A DNA stretch of 64,000 nt, taken from contig NC_063188.1 of assembly GCF_023159225.1 (NCBI RefSeq), positions 38,120,021-38,184,020 on the forward strand. Direction: 5' to 3'. This stretch comes from Perognathus longimembris pacificus. Its lineage: Eukaryota > Chordata > Mammalia > Rodentia > Heteromyidae. The notes under the pieces are model-generated. The model made no database searches. It saw only the letters and a program-made list of their open reading frames with translations, and was not told where the DNA came from. Shown one piece after another: positions 12,380 through 25,581 of the stretch (within the stretch, counting starts at the first letter, position 1; each line of letters starts with the position of its first letter). Both the position numbers and the translations under genes were made by a program.

Positions 12380-14795
12380 CACTGTTCTTCCTACTAAGGA
12401 TTGTTTTTGCTATTTGGAGTCTTTTATTGAGGAATTAATATTTCAAGTCAGCAAAATCAAAGAGGGAAATTTATTACAATGGAAAGATTAGAAAAACTGC
12501 AAATTGACTTGGGAGGTTGAGGCAGAAAGAAGGCAACCTCGAGGCTAGCCTGTGCTACATAGTGATGTGAGGAGGTGAAGAGAAGGGAAGGGAAGGGAAA
12601 GGAAAGGAAGGGGAGGGAAGTGAGGCAGAAGGAAGGAAGGAAGGGAAAAAAAGAATAACTGCAGATTTCTCATTGCAGACTAAATGCAAAGTGAGCCTGA
12701 AAAATATAGTTTAAGCTATGAACAACTGCCAACCTAAGTTAGGGTATCCAGTGAAGTTAGCATTCACAATTGATGGAAAAATAAAAACCTTCCATGATAA
12801 ACAAAAACTAAAGGAATTTATAACACTAAACCAAAATTACAAAGGATACTAAAGGGAAGCATAGCCTCAGACAGAAACAATAAAAATAAAAAACCACAGC
12901 AATGAAGAAATACCACTAGAGGATTGGTTTAGTAAAACAGGAAGAGGAAAGAAGAAAACACAAAAATAACAAGATGGCAGGAAACATTGCATATTTCTTG
13001 ATTGTAACATTAAACATCAATGGACTCAATTGTTCAATCAGAATATTTAAGGCAGAAACCAGGATCAGAAAACATCATCCAATTATTTGTTGTCACCAAG
13101 AAATACAACTTGCTGTCAAAAACAAATGCAAATTCTGAGTAAAGGGATGGAAAAGGTTTTCCAAGTAAATGCATCCTGCAAGAAGGCAGGAGTAGCCATA
13201 TTGGTACCTGGTAAAATAGGCTTCAAGTTAAAATTAGAAAGAAGAGATAAAGAAGGTCACTGCATATTAATCAAAAGAACCATGAATAATAAATTATAGT
13301 GGTCAATATACATGCACTAAATAGTGATGCACCCAAGTACCTTAAGTAAACACTCTTCAACTTACAAGAACCCATAGATTCCAACACAATAGTAGTGGGA
13401 GGCACTAATATCAACACACTCTCACCAAAAGACATGTAAATCAAACAGAAACTAAGCAAAAGAAATTCTGAATTAAATGACACCATAACCAAATGGACTT
13501 AATAGACATCTATAGAATATTTCATCCAGTAACCACACAATACACATTCTTCTCAGCAGCCCATAAAGCTTTCTCCAAAATAGATCATATCATAGGACAT
13601 ATAACCTGAGCAAGCATTAAAAATTGATACAACTCCTTGTATTCTATCTGATCACAATAGAATTAACTTAGAACTTAATGCAAAAGGAGACTGGAGAACA
13701 CACTGCTGAGTAACAGCTGTGTCACTGAAGAAATAAAGGGAGAATCACAACTTCCTGCAATCCAGTGAAAATACAAGCACGTCCTACCAGAATCTCAGGG
13801 ATGAGACAAAATCAGTGTTGATAGGAAAGTTCATAGCTCTAAATGCCTATAGAAAGAGAACAGAAATCAGCTGGGCACTGGTGGCTTTACCAGGTATATA
13901 TCCAACAAGGACCTAATATCCAGAATATATAAGGTGCTTAAGAAACCAACCCCCGCCCCCAATCAATAACCCAAACAATAAATGGGCAAAGAAGCTAATA
14001 GATACTTCTTAGAAGTAAAAATGATGAATAAACACATGAAGAAAGGTTTAATATCCTTGGCCATAAAAGAAATGAAAATCAAAGCCACACTGAGGTTCCA
14101 TCTCACCCCAGTAAGATTGGTCATCATAGAGAACATGAACATGTGAGGGGAAAGGAACTCTATTATACTGTTAACGGGAATGTAAACCAGTACAACCACA
14201 TGAGATAAGTGGATCAAGAAAATTTTATATTTATACACACACATATGCAATGAAGTTTACTGGTCTAATAGAAAGAATAATGCCATTTTCAGGGAAGTGG
14301 ATGGATAGCAAAAATTATGTTATGTGAACTAGGTCAGGCTCAAGGAGACAAACAACTTATGATTTATCTCATATTTGGTAGCTAGATCTAAAATACAAAC
14401 AAGAATAATATCAATATGCAGGATTCTATAATAGATTACACAGAAATCTATGCATATACACACAAATAGACTGATGAAAGGATGGTATACTTAGGTGAGG
14501 ATTCCAAAGGTGTCACTCCTCTGAACAACTAATAAACTGTTTATCAAAATGTGTATCAGGAAGTAGAAACATGTTTTGGGGCAGATGGCAGTGGTAAGGC
14601 ACACAAATGGAGGAAGAGTGAGCAAATTCAGTAATATTCAATGTTCATTATGTAAAAATTTAAGTAACGAGGGTAGGGATGGGAGAAGGAATAATGGGGA
14701 AGATAAATGAAGGGATGATATTGATCAAGATGCATTGTAATCATAACCTGACATAGAATTGAAACCTTTCTGTACAACTCCTTAAAAAGTAAAAT
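12380..14795 (+). mobile_element. Older L1, ORF2 and 3' end
   Basis: Diverged ORF2. The endonuclease-like part spans about 12950-13620 ('…caatggactcaattgttc…', 'aaatagatcatatcatagg'). The C-terminal part follows at 13890-14330 ('ccttggccataaaagaaatg', 'ccatctcaccccagtaag'), then a 3' UTR ending near 'tttctgtacaactccttaaaaag'. Stops are frequent in all frames. It is probably the continuation of the element seen before 11640. Confidence 0.65.
12506..12650 (+). mobile_element. B1-like fragment with purine tail
   Basis: 'ttgggaggttgaggcagaaag…aggctagcctgtgctacatag' is B1-like. A (GGAAG)n tail follows to about 12650. Nested within the older L1. Confidence 0.65.
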
Positions 14796-14804
14796 TTTAA
14801 AAAT

Positions 14805-14905
14805 AGTCTCACCAACTTTCTTGCCTGAGCTGGCTTCAAAATTGTGACCCTCAGATCTCAACCTTTTGAGCAGCCAGGATTACAGGCATGAGCCCCCCAA
14901 AGCTA
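14805..14905 (-). mobile_element. B1-like SINE head fragment
   Basis: On the plus strand 'gagctggcttcaaaattgtgaccctcagatctcaacc…ggattacaggcatgagcc' is the reverse complement of the 7SL-type head. Confidence 0.7.
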
Positions 14906-14909
14906 GATT

Positions 14910-15785
14910 TACATTGTGCTTTTGATGTCAAGCCAAAAATTCTGCATAGGCATAGATCTGAAAGATTTTGCTATAGAATATTTTCTAGAAGCATCATAAT
15001 TTTACATTTTATATGAATGTGACTTACTTTGAAATATGTTTTTTATAGTTTGTGAGGTTTAAGTCCATTTATTTCATTATGGAAGTCTATCATTGTTTGA
15101 AAAATATTATTTCTCCATCTAATTGCTTTTGTAACCTTGTCAGAAATCAGTTGGCCATATATATATATGAGTGCATTTCTGAGTTTTCCATGTTATCCCA
15201 TTGGTGTATGTGTCTATCTCGCCATTGTCTTGACTTACATAGCTTTACATAAAATTAATATTGCATGCAGTTATTTCCTTTGCTTTATTATTTGTTGTCA
15301 ATCATGGTTTATGTGTGGTTGTGTTTATGCATTTGCACATAAATTTTACAATAAAATTTTCTATATCTACCAAAATGTAGATGGGCTTTTGATAGAAACT
15401 ACATATATCTACATATGAATTTTTGGAAAATTGAAGTCCTTACTGGGTTAACTAGGAATCCACAAGCATATCTTTACATCAATTTAGGAATCCAATTTAA
15501 GTTATTGGTGTTTTTCAAAGTGTTCCACATACAGACACTATGCATACTAGATTCATAACTTTTGTGCATTACTTAGGCATTTAATTGGTATTTTGCTTTC
15601 TATTGCACTTTTCACATTTTTACCATTAGTATATACAAACTGAATTAATTTTTGTATAGACATTATATTTAATCAGTTTTCTGAATGCCTGTATTTGCTC
15701 TTAAAACATATTTTTGTAGAAACTCTGAAGTAATTAGGTACACAGTGATATCAGCTGCAAATAAGGATAACCTCTCTTCTTTTCT
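14910..15785. other. No recognised content
   Basis: AT-rich sequence. The short open frames near 15052-15418 have no family features. Nothing is supported here. Confidence 0.5.
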
Positions 15786-15789
15786 CTCT

Positions 15790-15838
15790 CCTTCCTTCCT
15801 TCCTTCCTTCCTTCCTTCCTTCCTTCCTTCCTTCCTTC
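15790..15838 (+). repeat. (TTCC)n microsatellite
   Basis: About 12 uninterrupted units of CTTC. A second short TTCC cluster lies near 15921-15940. Confidence 0.95.
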
Positions 15839-16154
15839 TCTTTCGTTTTTTTTGCATATCTCTCTCTATTTTTTTATTTTAACATCTATTTATTTCATGG
15901 TCTTTAGTTGTGAGGCCCATGTCTTCCTTCCTTCCTTCCTCTTATCAACCCAGATGGAATGGAATACCTAAGGATTCCCTGAAGGTGGATACGTTGACTC
16001 CTGGGATGGCAGGGCCTTGTGGTGCGCAAGCCACATGTGGTAGTAAACTCTAGGCATATTCAAAGTGAGGGGAGGATGTAAAAGCAAACTGAGAAAATAT
16101 TTAGAAGCAGGATCCCATCATCACAAGAATCAGTAAACAAGAGTGCATCTGCCC

Positions 16155-16206
16155 AAAGTGACGTTCCCGTGGACGGGTTCTGTGTATGACGTCAAGGTGG
16201 CCACGT
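16155..16206. promoter_or_regulatory. CRE-like cluster (candidate)
   Basis: A full palindromic TGACGTCA at 16187-16194 and a half site TGACGT at 16159-16164 occur within 40 bases, with further CpGs (cccgtggacggg, cacgta). This is unusual for the surrounding AT-rich DNA. No gene starts nearby, so function is unproven; an LTR promoter relic is possible. Confidence 0.25.
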
Positions 16207-16264
16207 AAGGAGTGGATACTTTGCTACCATAATTATTCCCTCCATTCTAACTTCCCATCTTTAT

Positions 16265-17088
16265 TTTTTAATGCTTTTATTATTATTTTTTATTGTCAGT
16301 GATATTCAGAAAGGTTACAGTTTCATACGTTAGGTCTTGGGTACATTTCTTGTACTGTTTGTTACCTCCTCCCTCATTCTCCCCTCCCCCCTCCCCCTTT
16401 CCCTCTACCCCCATGAGTTGTTCAGTTTGTTTACACCAAACAGTTTTGCAAGTATTGCTTTTGGAGTCGTTTGTCTTTTTATCCTCTGTCTCTCGATTTT
16501 GACATTCCCTTTCACTTCCCTAGTTCTAATACCAGTATATACAGTATCCAGTGTATTCAGATGAGATACAGTGATAGCGCAGGTATAACCACAGGGAGGG
16601 GATACAAGAGGATCATCAACAAAAGAAGCTAGGGTTTCACATGACATGTTGAAAGTAATTACAACAGTGATATAACACTCATTTCCATAACATGGAGTTC
16701 ATTTCACTTAGCATCATCTTATGCGTTCATAAGGGCATAGCTATTAGGCTCTTGTGATGTTCTTCTGTGACTAGCCTAAACCTTTGCTAATTATTCCCTA
16801 TGAGTGAAACCATAGAATCCATGTTTCTTTGGGTCTGGCTCACTTCACTTAGTATAATTTGCAGTCCCACTTTTGGGCATCTACCCGAAATTCCACAAAC
16901 ACGAACACTCTAAAGCCACCAGCACAACAATGTTCATCGTAGCCCAATTTGTCATAGGTAAAATATGGAACCAACCCAGATGCCTCTCAGTAGATGAATG
17001 GATTAGGAAAATGTGGTACATATACACAATGGAATTTTATGCCTCTATCAGAAAGAATGACATTGCCCCATTTGTAAGGAAATGGAAT
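16265..17088 (-). mobile_element. L1 3' end with 5' inversion (twin-primed)
   Basis: 16265-16860 is an L1 3' UTR on the minus strand (terminus 'tttattgtcagtgatattcag' at the left; pyrimidine-rich block at 16370-16415). At about 16861 the strand flips. 16861-17088 is the end of ORF2 on the plus strand, with frames reading 'MGIYPKFHKHEHSKATST' and 'YTMEFYASIRKND'. That order is what twin priming produces. The flanks are similar A/T strings but no exact target duplication was found. Confidence 0.8.
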
Positions 17089-17427
17089 AACTCATCTATA
17101 TTTTTATAGGAAGAATTTAAGCATATTTCCTTCCATTAATTTTTATACCATTCTCAGACTCTCTGCCCTTGTTCCAAAAATTTAATAGTATAAATATTAG
17201 CCATTTTATTCTGTTTCCACAATTCTCTGAAATTCTGATGTTTACACTGTATTTCCACTATGAAATTTGCATTGTGTAAATTCCCCTGATATGTCTGAAA
17301 GTTCACTGATTCTCTCTATTCAGTCATGTTTACTCTATTTTCTGTCATGTTTAGTCCTTTCTAGATAGGTTTTATTTTGGGGTTTTTATTAGTTCCACTT
17401 ACTTTTTATTACCTCAAACATGGAATT

Positions 17428-17456
17428 GTGGTGGTGGTGGTGGTGGTGGTGGTTGT

Positions 17457-17493
<37 letters not shown>
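17428..17493 (+). repeat. (GGT)n and (TG)n compound microsatellite
   Basis: Eight or nine GTG units (17428-17452), a short spacer, then about 16 TG units (17460-17493). It abuts the 3' end of a minus-strand SINE and grew from its tail. Confidence 0.95.
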
Positions 17494-17494
<1 letters not shown>

Positions 17495-17722
17495 TGTTGA
17501 GACTTGAGCTCAGGGCCTGGATGTTCTCTCTGAGCTTTTGTGCTAAAGAGTAACATTCTACCATTTCAACCATAGCTCCACTTCTGTATTTTTTGTGATT
17601 TATTGGAGATGAGGGTATCATGAACTCTGAACTGTCTTGTGTGGCTGGCTTTGAATTACAATGTTCAGATTTCAGTATCCTAAGTAGCTAGGATTACAGG
17701 CATGAGCCACTGACACTTGGCC
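17494..17722 (-). mobile_element. B1-head composite SINE
   Basis: On the minus strand: 7SL-like head (ggccaagtgtcagtggctcatgcctgtaatc…), a middle 'ctccaataaatcac' part, and the second module with its tRNA-like boxes. Moderately diverged. Confidence 0.85.
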
Positions 17723-17969
17723 ACAAACATGAGTATTTTAGAAACATTTTATGAGGTCCATATGTGATTTAACATATTAGCTGAACAAATTATCACCAAA
17801 AATTCAGTAAAAATAGTATGCTACCTATTAAACAATCCATCAAGGTTCAACAACAAAAACAATTCTCAGAAAAATAGGTATTAATTTAAACTAACAGTAT
17901 TATTAAAAATAAACTGCATCAGACAAAATTTTCATTGTCAATAAGTAAAAGCATTTCCCTTAGGAAAGA

Positions 17970-18083
17970 GGTCAGGTGGCACATACTTGTAACCCCAGCA
18001 CTTAGGAGGTGAGACCAGAGGCTTTCAAGTTGGAAGCTAACATAGGCTACACAGTAAGATATTATTCCCCCACCAAAAAAAAG
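17970..18083 (+). mobile_element. B1-like SINE
   Basis: 'caggtggcacatacttgtaaccccagcacttaggagg…aggctacacagtaagat' followed by an A-rich tail. No second module. Confidence 0.75.
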
Positions 18084-18087
18084 ATAA

Positions 18088-18675
18088 ACCACTTATTTCC
18101 ATAACTTGGAGTTCATTTTGCTTAGCATCATCTTATGTGTTCACATGTACATAGCTATTGATCTACTGTGATCTTCCTCTAAGACTACTACCCTAGACAT
18201 GTAATAACTATTACTATTGAGGGAAACCATAGACTCTATGTTTCTTTGGGTCTGGCTCACTTCCCTTAGTATGATTTTTTTTCTAAGTAGTGGTTTATCA
18301 TTGTTGTTGTTATGTTCAATGTACCATGTGAAATTATACCATTGTCTTCACTCTTCAGGGTTTTACCCCTGATGTCACTGTAACTGATTTTGGTACCCTG
18401 GGTGTTGTATATACATTTATTTGCATTAGGGAAGGGAAAGGGATCATCAAAATGGAGAGACAAAGGGTAAATGGCAAACCAATGCAACAGCAATACTCAC
18501 AAAACTATAAACCAACTGTGCAACTCTGGGGGAGTAAGTCAATTGGGGAAGGGGGAAGGTGGGAGAAAAATGAGGGAAAAGATAACAAATGTGATAAGCA
18601 ATGTACCCACTGCCTTATGTATGAAACCATAACACCTCTGTACATCACTTTGAAAATAAATTAATTTAAAAAAAT
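18088..18675 (+). mobile_element. L1 3' end with 5' inversion (twin-primed)
   Basis: 18286-18675 is a plus-strand L1 3' UTR ending 'tgtacatcactttgaaaataaa'. 18088-18285 is the immediately preceding L1 segment but on the minus strand ('ccacttatttccataacttggag…gtctggctcacttc'). The two halves overlap by a few bases around 'agtggtttatca'. It was inserted next to the tail of the preceding B1. Confidence 0.8.
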
Positions 18676-18699
18676 ATCAGAAAATAACCATATATGACT

Positions 18700-20085
18700 T
18701 CAGCATACTATTGAGTCACCAGACAAAACAACAATAAAAGCACATGCATGAGTCTATATGCATAAATCAGTAAATTTATAAAGGTGAATAAAAGCTGTAA
18801 ATATGATACAATTATCTTTGGATAAAATTCAACAGTAGCAACAGAACGTCAAAATTAATGGTAAAGAGTAAAAGTTTGTTTTATATATATATATATTATA
18901 TATATATATATTCCCAGTAGTCTACTTTCCAATACCATCTGTATCTAATATACTTTTTTTTCTTATACTACTGCTTCCACCTTTGTGTTATATTTTTTTG
19001 CTCCTAGATTCTGTATATGAGGAAAAGCATGTGATACTTATGCTTGTCCCTGTCTGAGAGCAAAACATGGAAATAGTAACTCTACTTTCCCACGGAACTG
19101 AATTCTGCCCATAGCAAAAATGTTCTGAGAAGCAAATTTATTCCTTGTTTTGTCACTAGCTGATGACAGGTAACCAACATCGAATTTCAGTTTTGGAATG
19201 TTTTAAGGTGAGAACTCAAAGTCGCTGTGCCTAATTTCTGACTTGCAAGAAAATAAACTTTTTAAATTTATGCCTGTAAGTTTGTGCTAATTTGTCACAA
19301 AGCAATGAAACTGAATATGGGTTTTTGTGTATTAATTTAAGTAAAAACATGTCCAAATATATAATTCGGTTTTAAAAAGTGAGTAAGCCTCAAGAAAAAA
19401 TACATAGTTTAGTTAAAATATATGCCTACATATTATGAATTATTTGTTAACATTTTAATAAATCAAACCACTTTGGGCATATGTTTACAATTTAGGAAAA
19501 CCATTAAATCACCATTATAGGAGGAGATTAAAAATATTAATTTAACTTAAAAGTATTATTATTTATATTGCCTAGAAAAGTGAGTTTTAATACGTTAAAT
19601 GCAATGCCGTCTTTAACAGAATCTTAGTAAGCTTAACAAAGATATATGTTATATTAAAATTACTAAAACAGTAGTCCTTTTCCCCATAGTCATTTTGTGA
19701 TTCATGTTTCAATTTTTTTAAAGCATTTGACTTCTCTAAAATCTTACATGACCCTGAAAGTTTTATAGTTTTTAGCATTAGTCAAAAACGTCTTAAATAA
19801 TTGAGTGATGCACAGTAGTTTCTGGTGCAGAGGAATGGGAAAAATGTAGTGAGTTTAATTTTTTTCTTCAAACCTTCATCTTGTTGATAGTCATTCTGTA
19901 CAATCCTTTAAAAATAAGTTTACGCTCTTCATGTAAATCTTCTAATTTATGTACATCTCTGATTTATGTATCCTTTACATAAATATATACATAGAAATTA
20001 ATGTTCAATCATATACATTAAACTGGATGTTATTGTTTGATTTCTGAAAATAACAATTGTTAAGATAATAAAACATTAATTTAAA
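18700..20085. other. No recognised content; one (TA)n
   Basis: AT-rich. A (TA)n run is at 18881-18911. No coding or repeat family was recognised in the rest. Confidence 0.5.
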
Positions 20086-20086
20086 A

Positions 20087-20600
20087 ACTTTTTATTGGTG
20101 AATATTAATTGCACATAGTAAGGGATTTCATTATAACATTTCCATAGTACAACTTTGATCCTATATACCATTGTAATGTTTGTTTTTCTCTCCTTTCTTC
20201 TCTTGCTTTTCTTTTCCCCTACTACCCTTATAGTAGTCTTCTATTTTCATGATCTTATTTTTATTTTCCTCCTAACTTCCACAAGTGAGAGAAAAGATAA
20301 ATATTTGCCTTTCTGAAAGTGGCTTATTTCATTTAACCTGATCATCTCCATTTCCATCCATTTTCTAGTAAATGATATATAGTAATTTCATTTGTAATGG
20401 CTAAGTAAAACTCCATTGCATATATAGGCCACATTATCTTTATCCACTCATTCACTGATGGACACCTAGGCTAAATCCATATCTTACATATTGTGAATAG
20501 AATTTGTTGTTGTTTCTTTGGTGATAGGCATTTTGACATGGTGAGAAAGACTCACAATATTATTTTGATTCATAATACCCTGATGTCTGAAAAAATTATT
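20087..20600 (-). mobile_element. Old L1 fragment
   Basis: On the plus strand 'aactttttattggtgaatattaattgcacatag…' followed by 'ctccattgcatatataggcc' and 'attcactgatggacacctaggc' is the reverse complement of an old L1 ORF2 C-terminus and 3' UTR. Confidence 0.75.
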
Positions 20601-20952
20601 TTTTCAATATTTATTGGTAATTTTTACTTCTTTATTTGAGAATTGCATATTCAGTTCATAATAAAATACTTTAAAAATAGCAGAGAGACGTCAGTGATCT
20701 ATCTAATGTCTATTTCTTCCATTTCACTGTTTACATGCTATGTGATTTATTTAATTGTAAAGTAAGATTGTTTTCTTGTGCAGAACGCAGAGAAAAATGC
20801 ATCTAGTTTTAAACTTTTATACTTACAATCTTGCCCTTAAGTGCTGCCCTGGTTAGAAGTTATCAGCGTAAGTATCAAAGAAAATTTTAAGTACTTTTTT
20901 GTTCTTGTATGAGCAAGAAACATTCATTTGTACATATAAAAATGAGATTTCT

Positions 20953-21150
20953 GGGGCTGGGAATATGGCCTAGTGGTAGAGTGTTTGCCTCATATACATG
21001 AAGCCCTGGGATCTATTCCTTAGCATCATATATATAGAAAAGGCCAGAAGTGGAGCTATGGCTCAAGTGGTAGAGTGCTAGCCTTGAGCACAAAGAAGCC
21101 AGGATCAGTGCTCAGGACCTGAGCTCAGGCCCAGGACTGGCAAGAAAAAA
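20953..21150 (+). mobile_element. ID-head composite SINE
   Basis: Complete ID head and second module ending 'ccaggactggcaagaaaaaa'. Little diverged. Confidence 0.9.
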
Positions 21151-22032
21151 ATGATATTTCTAACAGTAAAATGGGAAATTCATTCACGTTCTACTTTTAA
21201 AATGTTATTATTAATTTTTATTACCACAAATTTACTAAAGATGATAATGATATACATTTTATTTTTGCTTCATATTAGATAATGAAATGTTTAAAAATAG
21301 AAGTTAAATAACACAAATAACTAAGAAAATAAATAAGCAAATTAAGGAGATGAAACATGACATTCTAAACCATCATGAACTTGCTTTGTCTTTTAAATTA
21401 ACTGACGTTTTAGATGCATAAGTTCTCATTTTTTATCCCATACATAATAAATTAAGAGATCAACTTAAGACTGTAGCTCTTATTTACATACCCAGGATAT
21501 CACTCAAAGTAAAGATTTTGGAAATTCTGATGTATTAGAGTAATCAAAATATGCTAAAAACAAAAATAAACAAATTTTGTTGGTTAAGACAAGTGCATGG
21601 ATGTTCACTGATACATTGCTTGCAATAGAGAAAGTAAGGGGGGAATCTAGATATGTATCAACAGGAAAACAAAACAGTGAATTATGATGTGACTATACAA
21701 TGGAATACTAGATTTTGTAAAAAAATTTTGATGAAGTATATTCATATGTATATACAGAAATGAATCACAAATTATGATTTCTAAGAAGTCTGTGTTCACA
21801 TATATGTATGCATTAAAACTATCTGAATACATGTGTGTAGTTTGTAGTTTATATGCAAACAAGTTTAAATGTTATAGTATAGCTGATTGTGCATAATTTT
21901 GGTATTACTTAATTAATATAATTGATTATGACTTGCATTCCTGAGTGTGACTAAACAGAATTTCTTTTGGAGGAAAATCTGCACTTACACATTTATTAAC
22001 ATAGTACGTATAGAAATAATTCTGTTAAGAAT

Positions 22033-22274
22033 TACTTGGAAGCCAGGCACCAGTGGCTCACACCTGTAATCCTAGCAAATCAGGAGGCTGAGATCTGAGG
22101 ACTGTGGTTTGAAACCAGCCCAGGCAGGCAACTCTATGAGACTCTTATCTCCAATTAACCAACAGAAAGCCAGAAGTGGAACTATGGCTCAAGGAGTAAA
22201 ACACTAGCATTGAGCAAAACAGCTCAGGGACAGCACCCAGGACCTGAATTCAAACCCAAATAGCACAAAAAAGA
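22033..22274 (+). mobile_element. B1-head composite SINE
   Basis: 7SL-like head (gccaggcaccagtggctcac…), middle segment 'ctcttatctccaattaacc', second module (…gctcagggacagcacccaggacctgaattcaaaccc), and an A-rich end. Confidence 0.9.
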
Positions 22275-24640
22275 ATTGGGAAATAACTAAATAGCTAATA
22301 ATTATTTCAACACTCTTGAGACTTCACAGCTGAGTAAAGTTGCTAAATGTTTATTAACTCTGACAATACTTTGAAAAAAATTCAAAACAAGCACAACATT
22401 TATATGATTCTACTAAAATAGATGCCTGAGCGGGGTCGAGCACCTTTTTCTATTCAGTATAGTTATTAGCACTTTTAATTTATTTTTCTTGATTCTGTTT
22501 TTCTCATATTTCCAAAATGAATACATAGGTTTTGTAGGTGTCAGAAAAGAGGAACAAGGAACTTTACAGTCTGTAAAAGTAATGGGACCAATTAACAAAT
22601 ATTTGAGCTAGAAACACAATTAAATGACATGCATATCTCATATTTCCTCTGAATCTCTTTTTAAAAGTACATACCTAGTAAGTACTGCAGATATACTTAT
22701 TTAAAGTCAGAATATTGATGTAGAAAATAAAAATCGTATATGTTTGAGACTGCCATGGGAATAAAATGAGATAATTATGAACTCTGTGGCTAGTTTATTC
22801 ACACATACAAAGTTCTAATATTGTAGATGCCTTTCATTTTTAGGAAAGGGTTCAAAATTTGTGCCTACCAGCAAATTCAGTTAGCTTCCAGTGAAGTAAC
22901 ACCTTCCTATGTCTCTGCTGCTCTGTCTCCAATCCCTGGGTAATTTTATAGCTATTGAGCACATCTTCTACTAGGTTTTGCTCCTTCCCCAGACCCTTAC
23001 CACTGCTGATATGCTGGACTCTTAAAGATGAAAAAAAGACCATTGATTTCTGTGAATTCCTCACTTGTCTGAATCTTTATATGGCCCTTTTATAAATGTG
23101 GAGGATATCACTCTTTGCCTTAACATTACATGTACACCAGGAAACTACTTTACCATCTCTGCACAGAAATGCAAGCAGCACTTTATGGTTTTATGCACAC
23201 GTTCTCCTAAACAAATCAGAAAGATAGTATGTTCAAAATTAGATTAAACATTTCATCCTATAATGAATATCAATTTCCATGATTCTCCATTTTCTGTGCT
23301 ACAAGTTTTACTTTACAATACACTCATACAATATATGATTAATAAGGATGAATTTATGTCCCCGAGTGTTCTGATCCACATTACCCTCACCTCAAAGTTC
23401 TAGTAGTTTCTACTCATAACTGACATGGATCCAAAGGATCCATTGCTCCTGTACTTACTTTACCAAATAAACCTGTATTCACAGATCAATGGAAAACAAT
23501 GATCAGGACAGGAGACCTGATATATGGGCTCTTATTTTAGAATAGTTTCTATAGTCACTACTGCTATTCTAGACAGTCCCCTTTTCATAATAGCATTTTG
23601 TTTCATCTACCGTGGTAGTGTTAGTGTTTAGCACAAGGCCTGATAAATTGCAAGACACAGTTATTAATTACCTCTGACTTAAGAGTCCTGCAATCTTGAC
23701 CTAACTTTGCCTCTGATTATTTATAAGTATCTTTTTCTCCAGTTTGTAGAAACTGGAGTAGAAACAGTAGAGGAAACATTATTATGGTGTGAAAATGGTT
23801 GCCACACTGTGATGGGGGAAGTCAAAACATACAGTCACAGCACAGTAAAGAAGCAATGGAAATAGCATTTCACTTCTATTGGACAGCTGCACACTGCAGT
23901 GGTGAACTTACTGATAGAAATAGTTGAATACATGGATGTGTAAATATATATAATTTGGACACATTTCTTACATAGCTATGTCAAAGTCACAACAAAACTT
24001 TAAAGATCTTGGCTGGAAGTAAAATTTGCACTAGATATTTACTTTAGCTCTTTTCCATGCCTAATGGTATGCCTAATGGTTATCCAAGGGAACCAAGAAT
24101 ACCTATGACTACTTTGGGGGGAGGTGCAGTGAATCCTCTTTTAATGTCTTCTTAGAGAAGCAATGTTAACAGAGACTGTCAGATAGAGAAGAGGAGCCGA
24201 ACTACTATCACTTTTTCTTATGCTGTCTAGTTTTAAATTTTTAGCCACTGTTATAATTATACAGAAGTTTCCTGAAGTAGATTACTGAAATCCACATTCT
24301 ACCCTTGACTTTCTGATTACACAGATTTTGAGTACACTCTGGTTGTCAGGTGAAGTTTATCCTGCTGCTCAGGAGGCTAGATGTGGAGCACACTTATCTA
24401 TGATCTTTACTCAGTGAGTTCATGTGTATTGCCAACACAATTCTACCCTAAATAAGACGTTGTTGTCTCTCACTCAATTTCACTTTTTGCTTATTTCACA
24501 AGTCCTTGATAATATATGCATGCTTCACAGGAAGTTTAAAATAAGATAAAACTGCGATGCTTCTTGAAGAGGTTTTAGGAAGAAGACATTTCTTTTGGGG
24601 CAGTGCTGTTGTTATTGTATAGCCAAAAGAGAGCCAAGTT
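22275..24640. other. No recognised content
   Basis: About 2.4 kb of unique-looking AT-rich DNA. A few 60-70 codon open frames (for example minus 22852-23064 and plus 23065-23247) have no recognisable domains, splice context or repeat identity. Confidence 0.5.
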
Positions 24641-24740
24641 TTGTGGGTGCCTGTGGCCCAGATACTTAAGAGAGAGGATTTGAGCCTTGAGTCTGAAACA
24701 AGCCTAGACAACGTTGTGAGACCCTGTCTCTTAATTTGTA
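24640..24740 (+). mobile_element. B1-like SINE fragment
   Basis: 'gtgggtgcctgtggcccagatacttaag…gagaccctgtctctta' matches the head and end of a degraded B1-type element. Confidence 0.55.
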
Positions 24741-25501
24741 ACCAACTTCCAACTATTTAGTTCATTAAAAGTAGGAAAATGTAAGGAAATGAATTCTTTC
24801 CTATAGCCTCTAGAGGCAATATAGCCCTACTAATTGCTTGGCTACAGCCCATAAAACAACTTTGAGTTTTTTTTAATCTTACATACCTGTATATAAATAC
24901 ACATATACAAATTTATGTATGCACATATATACACATATATGTCTCGGTGTATATGTGTAATGTTCATCTTTTTATTTACAAAAAAACACTGTGAAAAATA
25001 ATTTCCAAACAATGTTATGGATTTATAAAGGCTAAAGATGTAAATTCTATTATTATAATAGCAAAAAGGAAAGTGACTAGAAGTACATATTGGAGCAAAC
25101 TTCTTGCATCCATTGATTCTAAATAGAGTTGATACAAGCTGTATTAGCTCAGATGTTATTTTTAATCCCTAGGGCAGCCACTGAGAAAATAACATTTATA
25201 ATCTTGTAAAAGATGTAAGAAAATTAAAGTTGTACAATAAAAATAGAGAAATAGATGAACAAAAAAGCAGATTAAATAGTAGGCCATAATGAGATTCTAT
25301 GTACACGCTAAAGGATTCAAGTTAAATAATATTCTTTGATCAGAATACAACTAAATTAGTATTCAAAACATAAGGAAATTTCAGTATTCTAAAGTCATTC
25401 AAATGTAAGAATATACTCCCATTTAACTTTTAAAAATCATGAGCTAAATTTAAAAAAAACAAAAGCAGAATACTTCAAAACTTATGAGATAAAGTTAGGC
25501 A

Positions 25502-25581
25502 GTGCTGGGAATATGGCCTAGTGGTAGAGTGCTTGCCTTGTATACATGAAGCCCTGGGTTCAATTCCTCAGTACCACATAT
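25502..25581 (+). mobile_element. ID-type head only
   Basis: 'gtgctgggaatatggcctagtggtagagtgcttgcc…cctcagtaccacatata' is the ID head of the composite family. The second module is absent. Confidence 0.85.
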
